A stretch of 61,462 nt of DNA from contig NZ_JAHAHH010000001.1 in assembly GCF_018373335.1 (NCBI RefSeq), positions 1 to 61,462 on the forward strand, given 5' to 3'. How positions within the stretch are numbered: the first letter of the stretch is position 1; every line of letters starts with the position of its first letter. The stretch is from Negativicoccus succinicivorans (GTDB lineage: Bacteria > Bacillota > Negativicutes > Veillonellales > Negativicoccaceae). Below are positions 25,309-33,908 of this stretch, one piece after another. A program made the position numbers and the translations under genes. The notes beneath the pieces are model-generated. The model was not told where the DNA came from, did no database searches, and saw nothing but the letters and a program-made list of their open reading frames with translations.

Positions 25309-28300
25309 AATCATTTAACTTAGCGAGATGGGCGGTCAAACACCGCCCTATCGTTTACTTTTTTATCGTTTCGATATTAATTGCCGGCATCGTGAGTTTC
25401 TTTGACTTGGGTCGGCGGGAAGATCCCGACTTTTCGATTCGCTCGATGACGATCGCCGCGGCTTGGCCGGGCGCGACTGCCGAGCAGATGAACGAACAGG
25501 TCACCGATAAGATCGAGCAGAAATTGCAGGATACCCCGGGGCTCGATTACATCAAAAGCTTCACCAACGGGGATACCACGGTCATTTACGTTTGGTTGCG
25601 CGAAGATCTTCCCAAAGAAAGCGTGCGGCCGACCTGGACCGATGTGCGCAATCTCACCAACGATGTTTGGCGCGAGCTTCCGAAAGGCGTCGTCGGCCCG
25701 TTCATGAATGATCGGTTTGATGATGTTTACGGCTCGATTTACGCGCTTACCGGGGATGATTTTTCCTACGAAGAAAAACGGGAATACGCGGAAACTCTAC
25801 GTCGTGAGCTCTTAAAAATTCCCGAAGTGCAAAAAGTAAAATTGATCGGTGTCCAGGAGCAGACGATTTATATCGAAATGGAAGAAGCGAAACTGGCGCA
25901 GCTCGGTATCGATCCGCGCATGGTCTTCCAAATGCTGCAGCAGCAGGGCACATTGCTGCCCGCCGGCTCGGTGCGCACCGGTTCGCATAATGTCGCGTTG
26001 CGCATCACGGGGCTTTTGGATTCCGCGGAAGCCATTCAAAACTTGTCCATTCACATGGGCGAACGCTCCATTCGTCTCGGTGATATCGCGACCGTCAAGC
26101 AGGCGTACGCCGACCCGCAAAATCCGGTCATGATGTTCAACGGGAAAGAAGCCGTCGGCATTGCGATCTCCATGGCGCCGGGCGGAAACGTTTTGAATCT
26201 CGGCGATGAATTGACGGAGGCGATCGCGCAGTATAAAAATGAATTGCCGGTGGGCTTGGAGATCGGTCAGGTCACCAACCAGCCGGAAGTCGTTACCGGC
26301 GCGATTAATGAGTTTACACGGGCGCTTGCCGAGGCCATTGTGATTGTGTTGCTGGTCAGCTTCCTCGCGTTGGGGTGGCGCTCCGGCACGGTCGTCGCGC
26401 TGTGTATTCCGGTCGTTGTCGCGGCGACCTTCATCATCATGCATTACTTCGCGATCGATTTGCAGGTCGTCTCCTTAGGCGCGCTGATCATTTCTCTCGG
26501 CCTTTTGGTCGATGACGCCATCATCGTCGTGGAAATGATGCAACGCAAATTGGAAGAGGGCGTGGATCGGTTGCATGCGGCGACCGCGGCCTATGAAATC
26601 ACCGCGTTTCCGATGCTTTCCGGCACGCTGATTACCGCCGCCGCGTTTATCCCGATCGGTCTTGCCAAAGGGATTGTCGCCGAATACACGGAGAGTCTTT
26701 TTTCCGTCACCGCGATCGCGCTTTTAATTTCCTGGTTCGCATCCGTACTCGTCAGCCCCGTATTGGGCTATAAAATGATTAAGGTGACGCCGCCGGACGA
26801 ACAAAAGGAAACACGTTGGGGCGCGTTCCAGAAGAAGTTATTGAACGGATTTAAAAATTCGCTGGAAACGGTCTTGCGCTATCGTAAGACGGTTGTGATC
26901 GCGACGATTGCCGCGTTTCTGATCGCGGCGATTTCCTATCCGCTGTTGAAAAAAGAATTTTTCCCCGCGTCCGTTCGACCGGAACTGATTGTCGAAACGG
27001 AATTGCCGCTCGGCGCGACGCAAGCCGCGACGAAAAAAATGACCAACGAGTTCGTGGCTCATTTTTACGGGGACAAACGTGTTGAGTCCGTTACCAGCTA
27101 CATCGGCGAAAGCGCGCCGCGCTTTATTTTGCCGTTTGAACCGGTGCCGCCGCGCACCAACTACGCGCAGACGGTCATTGTCGCGACCGACGCTGACGCG
27201 CGTCGCTCCCTGCAAACCGATGTGGAGCGAGCGCTGGCGGATGATTTTCCCGATGTCCGCAGCAATATTCGTTTGATTCAAACCGGTCCTCCGGCGCCGT
27301 ATCCGATCATGTATCGTTTGTCTGGTCCGGATACCGAGCAACTGCAGACGTACGCCAATGAAGTCGTGCAACTGATGCAGCAGGATAAAGAAGTCAGTCT
27401 GGTCAATATGGATTGGCCGCAGATGACGCCGTCCGTCGAAGTCAAAATCGATCAGGACCGGATTCGTCAACTCGGCGCGGATAATTACGCCGTCGCCGCC
27501 GATCTTTACACCAAACTTTCCGGCTACCAGGTATCGTCGGCCTACCTCGGCGATCAACTCGTACCGGTCAAATTCCGTTTACCGCCGGGTCGTCAGCAAT
27601 TGGGCGATTTGGCGAACCTTGCCGTGCATGTCGGCGGCGGTCGTTACGTGCCGCTCGGTCAATTCGCGACGCTCACGCCGACCACGGAAAATACGATGAT
27701 CTGGCGGCGTAACTTAACGCCGACCATTACCATTCGCGCCAATGTCGCCGATGATACACCGGCCGATACCGTTTCGGAGCGGATCTACACGAAAACGCTT
27801 GCCGATTTCCGTGAAAATCTGCCGACGGGATATTCTCTCGAATATGACGGCAGTGTCGAACGCAGTCATACGTCCGTGAACTCCATCGTCGTCGTCATGC
27901 CGGTCATGATCTTCGTGATTCTCATGATCCTCATGTTCCAGCTCGGCAAAATTCGACTCATGTTCATGGCGGCCGTTACCGCGCCGCTCGGTCTGATCGG
28001 CTCCATCGTCGCCTTACAATTGACGCGCAAACCGCTCGGTTTCGTCGCCATTCTCGGCATCATTGCGCTGTCGGGCATGATCATTCGTAACTCGATCATT
28101 CTGCTCGATCAGATCGAAACGCACCGCGCGGACGGTGAACCTCTCCATGAGGCTGTCGTCAACGCCGCCATGATGCGTTTCCGGCCGATCCTGCTCACCG
28201 CGCTCGCCGCGATTTTGGGCATGATCCCGCTGATGCGTTCTTACTTCTGGGGACCGATGGCTTTCGCCTTCTCCGGCGGTCTGCTCATCGCGACCCTGCT

Positions 28301-28355
28301 CACGCTTTTCTTCCTGCCCGCTATTTACACATGGGTCTATCGGAAAGAAGAGTAA
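25305..28355 (+). CDS. RND-family efflux pump, AcrB-like
   Basis: A 1016-residue inner-membrane pump. It has a first membrane helix at residues 14-34, two large periplasmic loops and 12 predicted membrane segments. TM4 contains GLLVDDAIIVVEMMQR with the Asp-Asp proton-relay pair, typical of drug/amphiphile-type pumps rather than the metal-type CusA. The second half repeats the layout (GIIALSGMIIRNSIILLDQ). Function: proton-driven export of small molecules; the substrate is unknown. It ends in a strong bidirectional terminator. Confidence 0.95.
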   Translation: MKSFNLARWAVKHRPIVYFFIVSILIAGIVSFFDLGRREDPDFSIRSMTIAAAWPGATAEQMNEQVTDKIEQKLQDTPGLDYIKSFTNGDTTVIYVWLREDLPKESVRPTWTDVRNLTNDVWRELPKGVVGPFMNDRFDDVYGSIYALTGDDFSYEEKREYAETLRRELLKIPEVQKVKLIGVQEQTIYIEMEEAKLAQLGIDPRMVFQMLQQQGTLLPAGSVRTGSHNVALRITGLLDSAEAIQNLSIHMGERSIRLGDIATVKQAYADPQNPVMMFNGKEAVGIAISMAPGGNVLNLGDELTEAIAQYKNELPVGLEIGQVTNQPEVVTGAINEFTRALAEAIVIVLLVSFLALGWRSGTVVALCIPVVVAATFIIMHYFAIDLQVVSLGALIISLGLLVDDAIIVVEMMQRKLEEGVDRLHAATAAYEITAFPMLSGTLITAAAFIPIGLAKGIVAEYTESLFSVTAIALLISWFASVLVSPVLGYKMIKVTPPDEQKETRWGAFQKKLLNGFKNSLETVLRYRKTVVIATIAAFLIAAISYPLLKKEFFPASVRPELIVETELPLGATQAATKKMTNEFVAHFYGDKRVESVTSYIGESAPRFILPFEPVPPRTNYAQTVIVATDADARRSLQTDVERALADDFPDVRSNIRLIQTGPPAPYPIMYRLSGPDTEQLQTYANEVVQLMQQDKEVSLVNMDWPQMTPSVEVKIDQDRIRQLGADNYAVAADLYTKLSGYQVSSAYLGDQLVPVKFRLPPGRQQLGDLANLAVHVGGGRYVPLGQFATLTPTTENTMIWRRNLTPTITIRANVADDTPADTVSERIYTKTLADFRENLPTGYSLEYDGSVERSHTSVNSIVVVMPVMIFVILMILMFQLGKIRLMFMAAVTAPLGLIGSIVALQLTRKPLGFVAILGIIALSGMIIRNSIILLDQIETHRADGEPLHEAVVNAAMMRFRPILLTALAAILGMIPLMRSYFWGPMAFAFSGGLLIATLLTLFFLPAIYTWVYRKEE

Positions 28356-28357
28356 AT

Positions 28358-28397
28358 AAAAAGTCCATTCCCTGATATCAGGGGATGGACTTTTTTG
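28358..28397. terminator. Strong bidirectional terminator after the RND pump
   Basis: AAAAAGTCCATTCCCTGA and its near-perfect complement TCAGGGGATGGACTTTTTT form a long stem (28358-28397). Confidence 0.9.
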
Positions 28398-28525
28398 TAA
28401 GCGTACGTACGGGCTGAAAGTCTACATTTCGCGGGCGTGCTGAAGTGCAGTTACATGTTGTCATCTTGTTATACGAATAGGGAAATAAATGAAGTAAAGT
28501 TATCAAAATAATCCGAAAAAAATGA

Positions 28526-28664
28526 TATAATATGAAATGAAATAAATTGAATTTATAAATCTTTTTAGTCTGTGGGAGATTTGCTGACCGTATTCTAAAG
28601 AGGCGAAAACAATCATACGTCAGATACCTCCTTGGAATGGATAGAATCCAACTCTAAGGAAGTA
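28526..28664 (+). promoter_or_regulatory. Promoter and structured 5' leader ahead of the fluoride aptamer
   Basis: A TATAAT box at 28526-28531 suggests transcription starts near 28538. Before the fluoride aptamer the leader can form two stems: CTGACCGTAT (28583) with ATACGTCAG (28615), and ATACCTCCTT (28624) with AAGGAAGTAT (28656). I do not recognise this part as a known element. Confidence 0.5.
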
Positions 28665-28760
28665 TGAAAGGGAATGAAGTTCTCCCTTGGGTAACCTAAA
28701 CCGTTTATTAAGCTGATGACTTCTACAATTACTTTTAGTTGCAGAAGTCATCAGCTTTTT
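28665..28760 (+). promoter_or_regulatory. Fluoride riboswitch (crcB motif) with terminator expression platform
   Basis: The core GGGAATGAAGTTCTCCC, followed by AACC..AAACCG and then GCTGATGACTTCTAC, matches the conserved crcB fluoride aptamer: a GATG-like loop, GTTCnCC, AACC, and GCTGATGAC-nnCTAC. The 3' conserved strand is also the 5' arm of an 18-bp terminator, AAGCTGATGACTTCT (28710-28724) pairing with AGAAGTCATCAGCTT (28743-28757) and then TTTTT. Fluoride binding should hold that strand in the aptamer and let transcription continue. It lies 23 nt before the antiporter start. Confidence 0.9.
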
Positions 28761-28782
28761 GCGTTTAAGGGGGGAATTTTTC

Positions 28783-29988
28783 ATGTTAACATCACTATCG
28801 CTCGTTTTTCTTCTTGGTTTAGCCATGGGGGCTATTTGTCAGCAATTCAAACTTCCTAAAATCATCGGCATGTTAATGACCGGTATTGTATTGGGTCCGT
28901 TTGTTTTTGATTTTTTAGATCCTACATTACTTTCTATTTCCGCAGATTTGAAAAAAATGGCGTTCATCATCATTTTACTCAGAGCGGGATTATCTTTGGA
29001 CTTAGCCGATCTGAAGAAAGTGGGGAGACCGGCTGTTTTACTGTCCTTTATACCGGCTACCTTCGAGATTATCGGGTATATTTTGCTGGCGCCTGTCATG
29101 CTTGGGATAACAAGAATGGACGCGGCGGTTATGGGTGCCGTTTTAGGCGCTGCTTCTCCGGCGGTTGTCATGCCCCAAATGGTACATTTCATGGAAAATA
29201 AATATGGAACAAAAAAAGCAATCCCACAGATGATTATGGCCGGTATTTCTTGTGATGGTATTTTTGTAATTGTATTATTCACCACATTTCTAGGCATGGC
29301 GCAAGGTGGGAGCGCCGGCATTACAGACTTTTTCAACGTGCCGATTTCGATCATTCTTGGCGCTGTTTTAGGAGCATTGGTCGGTTATTTGTTGTGTCTG
29401 TTTTTTGAAACCGCTTATGCGCATAAGTATTACGTACGAAACAGCATGAAAGTAATTATCGTCCTTGGTTTTTCCTTTTTTCTGATTGCTATTGAAACTT
29501 GGTTGGAAGGTATCGTGGCGGTATCAGGCTTATTGGCGGTTGTCAGCATGGCATGTGTTTTGAAAATGAAAAGCACCGTTTTTGTATCGAAACGATTATC
29601 TGAAAAATTTGGAAAACTGTGGCTTGCGGCGGAAGTAATGCTGTTTGTTTTAGTTGGCGCAGCAGTAGATATCCGCTATACATTAGAGGCAGGAATTATA
29701 GCCGTATTAATGATTCTGACGGCACTGCTTTTTAGATCTTGTGGCGTTTTACTGTGCATGACAAAAACGATGTTGACATGGAAAGAAAGATTATTTTGCG
29801 TGATTGCGTATCTTCCGAAGGCTACTGTACAGGCGGCGGTTGGTTCGGTGCCGCTTGCGGCGGGACTTGAATGCGGAAACATTGTTTTGTCGGTAGCGGT
29901 GATGGCCATTGTGGTGACGGCTCCATTGGGAGCATGGGGAATGGATTCTACATATAAGAAATTATTAGATAGAGATTCATCTGACTGA
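28783..29988 (+). CDS. Cation/proton antiporter-type transporter under fluoride riboswitch control
   Basis: A 401-residue membrane protein of the Na+/H+ exchanger (CPA) superfamily with about 12 hydrophobic segments. It has the family motifs GIVLGPFVFDFLDP, LRAGLSLDLADLKK and VMGAVLGAASPAVVMPQM. The start at 28783 is set by AAGGGGGGA and by the riboswitch terminator, which covers any earlier start. Fluoride riboswitches commonly control CPA-type proteins as well as Fluc and CLC-F channels, so a role in fluoride tolerance is likely; ion specificity is inference. Its codon use is more AT-rich than its neighbours and it is flanked by terminators, consistent with horizontal acquisition. Confidence 0.9.
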   Translation: MLTSLSLVFLLGLAMGAICQQFKLPKIIGMLMTGIVLGPFVFDFLDPTLLSISADLKKMAFIIILLRAGLSLDLADLKKVGRPAVLLSFIPATFEIIGYILLAPVMLGITRMDAAVMGAVLGAASPAVVMPQMVHFMENKYGTKKAIPQMIMAGISCDGIFVIVLFTTFLGMAQGGSAGITDFFNVPISIILGAVLGALVGYLLCLFFETAYAHKYYVRNSMKVIIVLGFSFFLIAIETWLEGIVAVSGLLAVVSMACVLKMKSTVFVSKRLSEKFGKLWLAAEVMLFVLVGAAVDIRYTLEAGIIAVLMILTALLFRSCGVLLCMTKTMLTWKERLFCVIAYLPKATVQAAVGSVPLAAGLECGNIVLSVAVMAIVVTAPLGAWGMDSTYKKLLDRDSSD

Positions 29989-30068
29989 TATTCTGATAAA
30001 TTTATTTGTCTGATTAATATGTCAACCGGAATGCGAAAAGAAAATAATGGCAGCGGCGGCCGGCATGC

Positions 30069-30113
30069 AAAAAAGCGACTCGAGGAGCAAGGCTCCGGTC
30101 GGGTCGCTTTTTT
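30069..30113 (+). terminator. Terminator downstream of the antiporter
   Basis: A long hairpin built on AAAAAAGCGAC and GTCGCTTTTTT with an inner GGAGC/GCTCC stem. The bases from here to 30367 hold no gene that I can support. Confidence 0.85.
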
Positions 30114-30367
30114 ATTTACTTCATTTGTAAAGGGGAAGGGTGTACCGCTTGCAGTTATGATTATCCGTGAACGTTATTCTTTATCCGTTTCACCGATTTT
30201 TTGCAATCAAAAACCGCCGCTCGGAAAAGGCTGCGTCTTCCTACGATTCGAAATCACTGACCGATAGTCGATTACGTTCCGTACCGAAAAGAATCTTGCT
30301 ATAGATACGAGCGGCGGTTACTGCCTTTATCTACCGTCATTATAAAACGTGCGGGGAAATTACGCAA

Positions 30368-31720
30368 CTAGCTTTCTTTGATTTCCCCGTCGGGACCTTG
30401 CGCCTTTTTGGTGACGAGGATTTTATCGACGCGGTAGTTGTCGTTATCCATGACCTCAAACTGCATGTTGCGATACGAGATGATCTCGGTTTCTTTGGGG
30501 AGATACCCGAAGAGATAAATAACGAAACCGCCGAGCGTTTTGTAAAAATCTTCGCCCTCTTTGGGAAGCGCGTCGGTGATTTGAAAATATTCTTTAAATT
30601 CTTCGATCGGCAACAGTCCGTCGACGAGCCATGAATTCGGCGTGCGTTTGACGATGCGATTGCGTTCTTCGATGCGTTCGGCGACGCTGCCGGGCATGGC
30701 GCCCAAAATTTCTTCCAAAATATCGTGCAGAGTAATCATGCCTTCCGGCGAACCGTATTCGTCCAAAATGATGGCCTCATGCGCGTTTTTCGCGCGGAAG
30801 AGATCGAGCGTTTTATTGAGGGTAAGCGTCTCGGGAATATACAGAGGCGTCGTGACGCAATGCGCGATGAGCGCGTGCCAACTCATTTCGGGACGACGCA
30901 GGCGCAATAGTAAGAGATCGCGCAATTGGACAATGCCGCGAAAATCATCCAGCGATTCGTAGCCGACGGGCAGGCGCGTGTGCGTGGAGCGCAACAGTTG
31001 CGCGCCGAGCTCTTCTTCACTTTTGGCGAGATCGAGCCATTCCAGCTGCGGTCGCGCCGTCATGATGTATTCGGCGGGGATGTCGTTTAAGCGAAAAATA
31101 CGATCAATGAGTTCGGGCTCGTCGGCGTCAAAGGTGCCGAGACGGGCGCCCTGCCGAATCAGGAAACGAATTTCTTCTTCCGTGACCGGTTGCTCCGCTT
31201 TGATTTTAATTCCGAGAAGTTTCAACACGGCCGAGGTGGAAAACGTCAGAAACCAGACTAAAGGCAGGTTGATGCGCGCGAAAAGATTCATCGGGCGCGC
31301 GACCCAGCTGGCCACGCTTTCCGGAGAGTTGATGGCGATGCGTTTGGGCACGAGTTCGCCGATCAACAGTGTCAAGAACGTGACGACGGCCATGATCAAA
31401 AAGAGGCTGACGGCCTGCGCGTATTGCCCCAGAGCCGGCGTAAGCGCGTCGGCCAAGGGATCCGATAAGGTGGACGCGCCGACCATACCGGTGATGATGC
31501 CGATCGCGGTGATGCCGATTTGAATGGTGGAAAATAATTGGTTCGGATCTTGCGCGATTTCAAGCGCCGCTTTCGCGCCGCTGTCACCTTGGCTCGCGCG
31601 TTGCGCCAGACGCGGCTTCTTGGCGCTGACGATGGCGAGTTCCGTAGCGGAAAAAACGCCGTTCGCAATGATTAAAATTAACAGTAATGCGATTTGCCAT
31701 CCGGGATGGTCGCTGTCCAT
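30368..31720 (-). CDS. Hemolysin/CorC-family membrane protein (DUF21-CBS-CorC)
   Basis: A 450-residue protein in the usual order: an N-terminal CNNM/DUF21 membrane domain with four hydrophobic segments (residues about 1-190), a CBS pair (about 205-330, starting IFRLNDIPAEYIMTAR) and a C-terminal CorC_HlyC domain (RTPNSWLVDGLLPIEEFKEYF). I chose the ATG at 31720 because AAGGAGA lies about 6 nt before it. Family members act in magnesium or cobalt efflux and in resistance to membrane stress. It is oriented against all neighbouring genes and is a single-gene unit. Confidence 0.92.
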   Translation of the reverse strand: MDSDHPGWQIALLLILIIANGVFSATELAIVSAKKPRLAQRASQGDSGAKAALEIAQDPNQLFSTIQIGITAIGIITGMVGASTLSDPLADALTPALGQYAQAVSLFLIMAVVTFLTLLIGELVPKRIAINSPESVASWVARPMNLFARINLPLVWFLTFSTSAVLKLLGIKIKAEQPVTEEEIRFLIRQGARLGTFDADEPELIDRIFRLNDIPAEYIMTARPQLEWLDLAKSEEELGAQLLRSTHTRLPVGYESLDDFRGIVQLRDLLLLRLRRPEMSWHALIAHCVTTPLYIPETLTLNKTLDLFRAKNAHEAIILDEYGSPEGMITLHDILEEILGAMPGSVAERIEERNRIVKRTPNSWLVDGLLPIEEFKEYFQITDALPKEGEDFYKTLGGFVIYLFGYLPKETEIISYRNMQFEVMDNDNYRVDKILVTKKAQGPDGEIKES

Positions 31721-31865
31721 ATTCATTCTCCTTGTCGAAAAAATACTATATTTACATATTTATAGTATAGTAGAAGTATAACACAGAGGAAAACGGGAAG
31801 TGCAAAAAGGAATCCGCCGACGCGCGACGAATACGTTAGTAAGGCAATGGCCAAAGGAGGCAGCT

Positions 31866-32657
31866 ATGACACAGCGCAGAGATGTAGACACATATCGTTT
31901 GACATTGAGTGAATTATTGCACGAAGTGTGTGTCGAACTTTTGGACGGGCAGGATATGCTCGAAGATCTTTCCGCCCAACGTCGCGAGCATCAGGAGATG
32001 GATCAGACGGCGGAAGGACCGCACGCACCGGCGGTGTACGAATTCGCCGAAGAGCAGATTCGTTTGCGTCTGAAACGCTATCGGGAGCTCGGCGATCGGA
32101 TTGATGAAATCATCACTCTGTATAATGAATTGGCCGATGAAGCGCTCGCAGAAGATGATGATGACGAAATCGACGAGACATTTTCCTATACGGGGGACGC
32201 GGATTGGTTGGAATGGCAGGAAATCAAGCGCCAATCGGAAGATGACGATGATGAATATGAAGAAGACGATGATGACGACGATGATGACGACGATTATGAC
32301 GACGACGATGACGACAACAACTATGAAACGGACGATGATCCCGATGAAGAAAGCGACCGCGTCCAGGAATGGTCGTTGAAGAAAAAGAAAAAAGATAAAA
32401 AGAAGGATAAAAAAGACAAGAAAGAAAAAAAGCACAAAGACAAAGAGTCTAAAAATAAAAGTGAAGTCGACGCGAAACAACTGAAAAAAGCAGAGGAAGA
32501 CTCGCAAGCGACGGTCACGACGGTCGTGGAAAGCCGAGCCGCGAAGGAAAAGCCGACGAGAAAAGCGGCAGCGAAACGTTCTGCCGCGACGACAAAAGCA
32601 AAGAGGAAAACCGCGGTAAAACCCGCGGCGAAACCGAAGGTCGCGTCGAAAAAATGA
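31866..32657 (+). CDS. Charge-segregated, largely disordered protein of unknown function
   Basis: A 263-residue protein that I do not recognise. The start at 31866 follows AAAGGAGGC. Residues 1-95 look helical and ordered (RLTLSELLHEVCVELLDG, then a coiled-coil-like region). Residues about 96-170 are almost entirely Asp and Glu, including long runs of Asp. Residues about 172-205 are Lys-rich with alternating D/E, and the tail (about 225-263) is an Ala/Lys-rich, histone-H1-like segment (KAAAKRSAATTKAKRKT). The tail suggests nucleic-acid binding and the acidic tract suggests self-masking, but both are inference. A terminator follows before dinB. Confidence 0.8.
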   Translation: MTQRRDVDTYRLTLSELLHEVCVELLDGQDMLEDLSAQRREHQEMDQTAEGPHAPAVYEFAEEQIRLRLKRYRELGDRIDEIITLYNELADEALAEDDDDEIDETFSYTGDADWLEWQEIKRQSEDDDDEYEEDDDDDDDDDDYDDDDDDNNYETDDDPDEESDRVQEWSLKKKKKDKKKDKKDKKEKKHKDKESKNKSEVDAKQLKKAEEDSQATVTTVVESRAAKEKPTRKAAAKRSAATTKAKRKTAVKPAAKPKVASKK

Positions 32658-32665
32658 GCAAGTAA

Positions 32666-32700
32666 AAGATTCACCCGTCGAGCGGCGGGTGAATCTTTTT
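32666..32700 (+). terminator. Terminator before dinB
   Basis: AAAGATTCACCCG(TCG) pairs with CGGGTGAATCTTT; a T run follows. Confidence 0.85.
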
Positions 32701-32714
32701 AGAAAGGAGATACG

Positions 32715-33908
32715 ATGCGCAGACGCTGGATTCTGCATGTGGATATGGACGCGTTTTACGCTTCCGTCGAGCAGCGCGATCATCCGCAATGGCGAGGACT
32801 GCCCGTAATTGTCGGCGCCTCGGAACGACGCGGCGTGGTCGCGACCGCCTCTTACGAAGCGCGCGCGTACGGCGTGCACTCCGCAATGGCAGGGAGCATT
32901 GCGCGCCAACGCTGCCCGCAGGGGATTTTTGTGCGCCCGCGCATGCATGTGTACCGTGAAGTATCCGCGTTGATTCATGAAGTGTTGTATCGATATGCGC
33001 CCGAAATCGAGCCGCTGTCGCTCGATGAAGCGTTTTTGGATATCTCCGGCATGGGGACGCAGTTTCCGACGCTTAAAGCGCTCGGCCGCAGCGTGCAACG
33101 TGATATTTACGATGCGGTCGGCTTATCTGCGTCGGTCGGCATCGGCGGTAATAAATTTTTAGCGAAACTCGCGAGCGATTTGGAAAAGCCGTACGGCTTG
33201 GTCATTATTCCTTACGAACAGGCGCAGAAAATGATCGCACCGTTGCCGGTGCGTCGTCTTTGGGGCGTGGGTCCGAAGTTGGAAGCGGAGCTGGAAACGC
33301 TCGGCTATGTCACGATCGCCGATGTGGCGGCGGCCGATCCGGATCAATTGGTGCGGCAGATCGGCCAGCAGGGCAAAACGCTTTGGGAATTGGCGCACGC
33401 TCGCGATGATCGTCCGATTGTCGCGCACGCGCCGCGCAAATCGATCGGGGAAGAGGAAACATTCGCGGAGGATCTCCATGCGGATGCGGATATTCGCCGT
33501 TACCTTTTGCGGGCGAGTGATACCGTCGCGCGCCGTTTACGCCAAAAAGGACTGGTCGCCCGCACGGTCACGTTGAAATTGCGTTACGGTTCGTACAAGA
33601 CGCTTACGCGCTCCGTGACGCTCGCCGATCCGATTGATTTACCGCAGGCGTTGTCGGAGGCGGTTTTCTCGTTGTATAATAAACTTAAACTCACAGAAGG
33701 TGTACGACTCCTGGGCGTGACCGTATCGGGACTGTTGCCGGCGGGAACGGAGCCGATGTCGCTCTTTGCGGACGGCACGGCGCGCGAGCGCAAGGCGCAG
33801 GAAACGATCGACAAGCTCCAGGACAAATATGGCCCGACGGCCATTCGCAGAGGATTTTGGTGGGACAGTGAGACAACCACCGGTGACGAAAGGGGAAAGA
33901 AACGATGA
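32715..33908 (+). CDS. dinB: DNA polymerase IV (Y family)
   Basis: A 397-residue DinB. The metal-binding residues are in HVDMDAFYASVEQRD (Asp10) and LSLDEAFLDIS (the Asp-Glu pair near 103). The SVGIGGNKFLAKLASDLEKP block and the little-finger domain follow. It performs error-prone translesion synthesis opposite damaged bases. The stop overlaps the start of the peptidase gene by 4 nt. No LexA-like operator is obvious at its 5' end. Confidence 0.95.
   Translation: MRRRWILHVDMDAFYASVEQRDHPQWRGLPVIVGASERRGVVATASYEARAYGVHSAMAGSIARQRCPQGIFVRPRMHVYREVSALIHEVLYRYAPEIEPLSLDEAFLDISGMGTQFPTLKALGRSVQRDIYDAVGLSASVGIGGNKFLAKLASDLEKPYGLVIIPYEQAQKMIAPLPVRRLWGVGPKLEAELETLGYVTIADVAAADPDQLVRQIGQQGKTLWELAHARDDRPIVAHAPRKSIGEEETFAEDLHADADIRRYLLRASDTVARRLRQKGLVARTVTLKLRYGSYKTLTRSVTLADPIDLPQALSEAVFSLYNKLKLTEGVRLLGVTVSGLLPAGTEPMSLFADGTARERKAQETIDKLQDKYGPTAIRRGFWWDSETTTGDERGKKR

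Noticed and set aside
32230..32340. Repetitive GAT/GAC tract as a possible microsatellite or CRISPR-like repeat
   Set aside because: It is in frame and codes for the poly-Asp tract; there are no spacers.
31914..33098. 394-codon open frame on the minus strand
   Set aside because: Antisense to the charge-block gene and dinB. The long Val/Ile/Phe tracts are just the complement of Asp codons.
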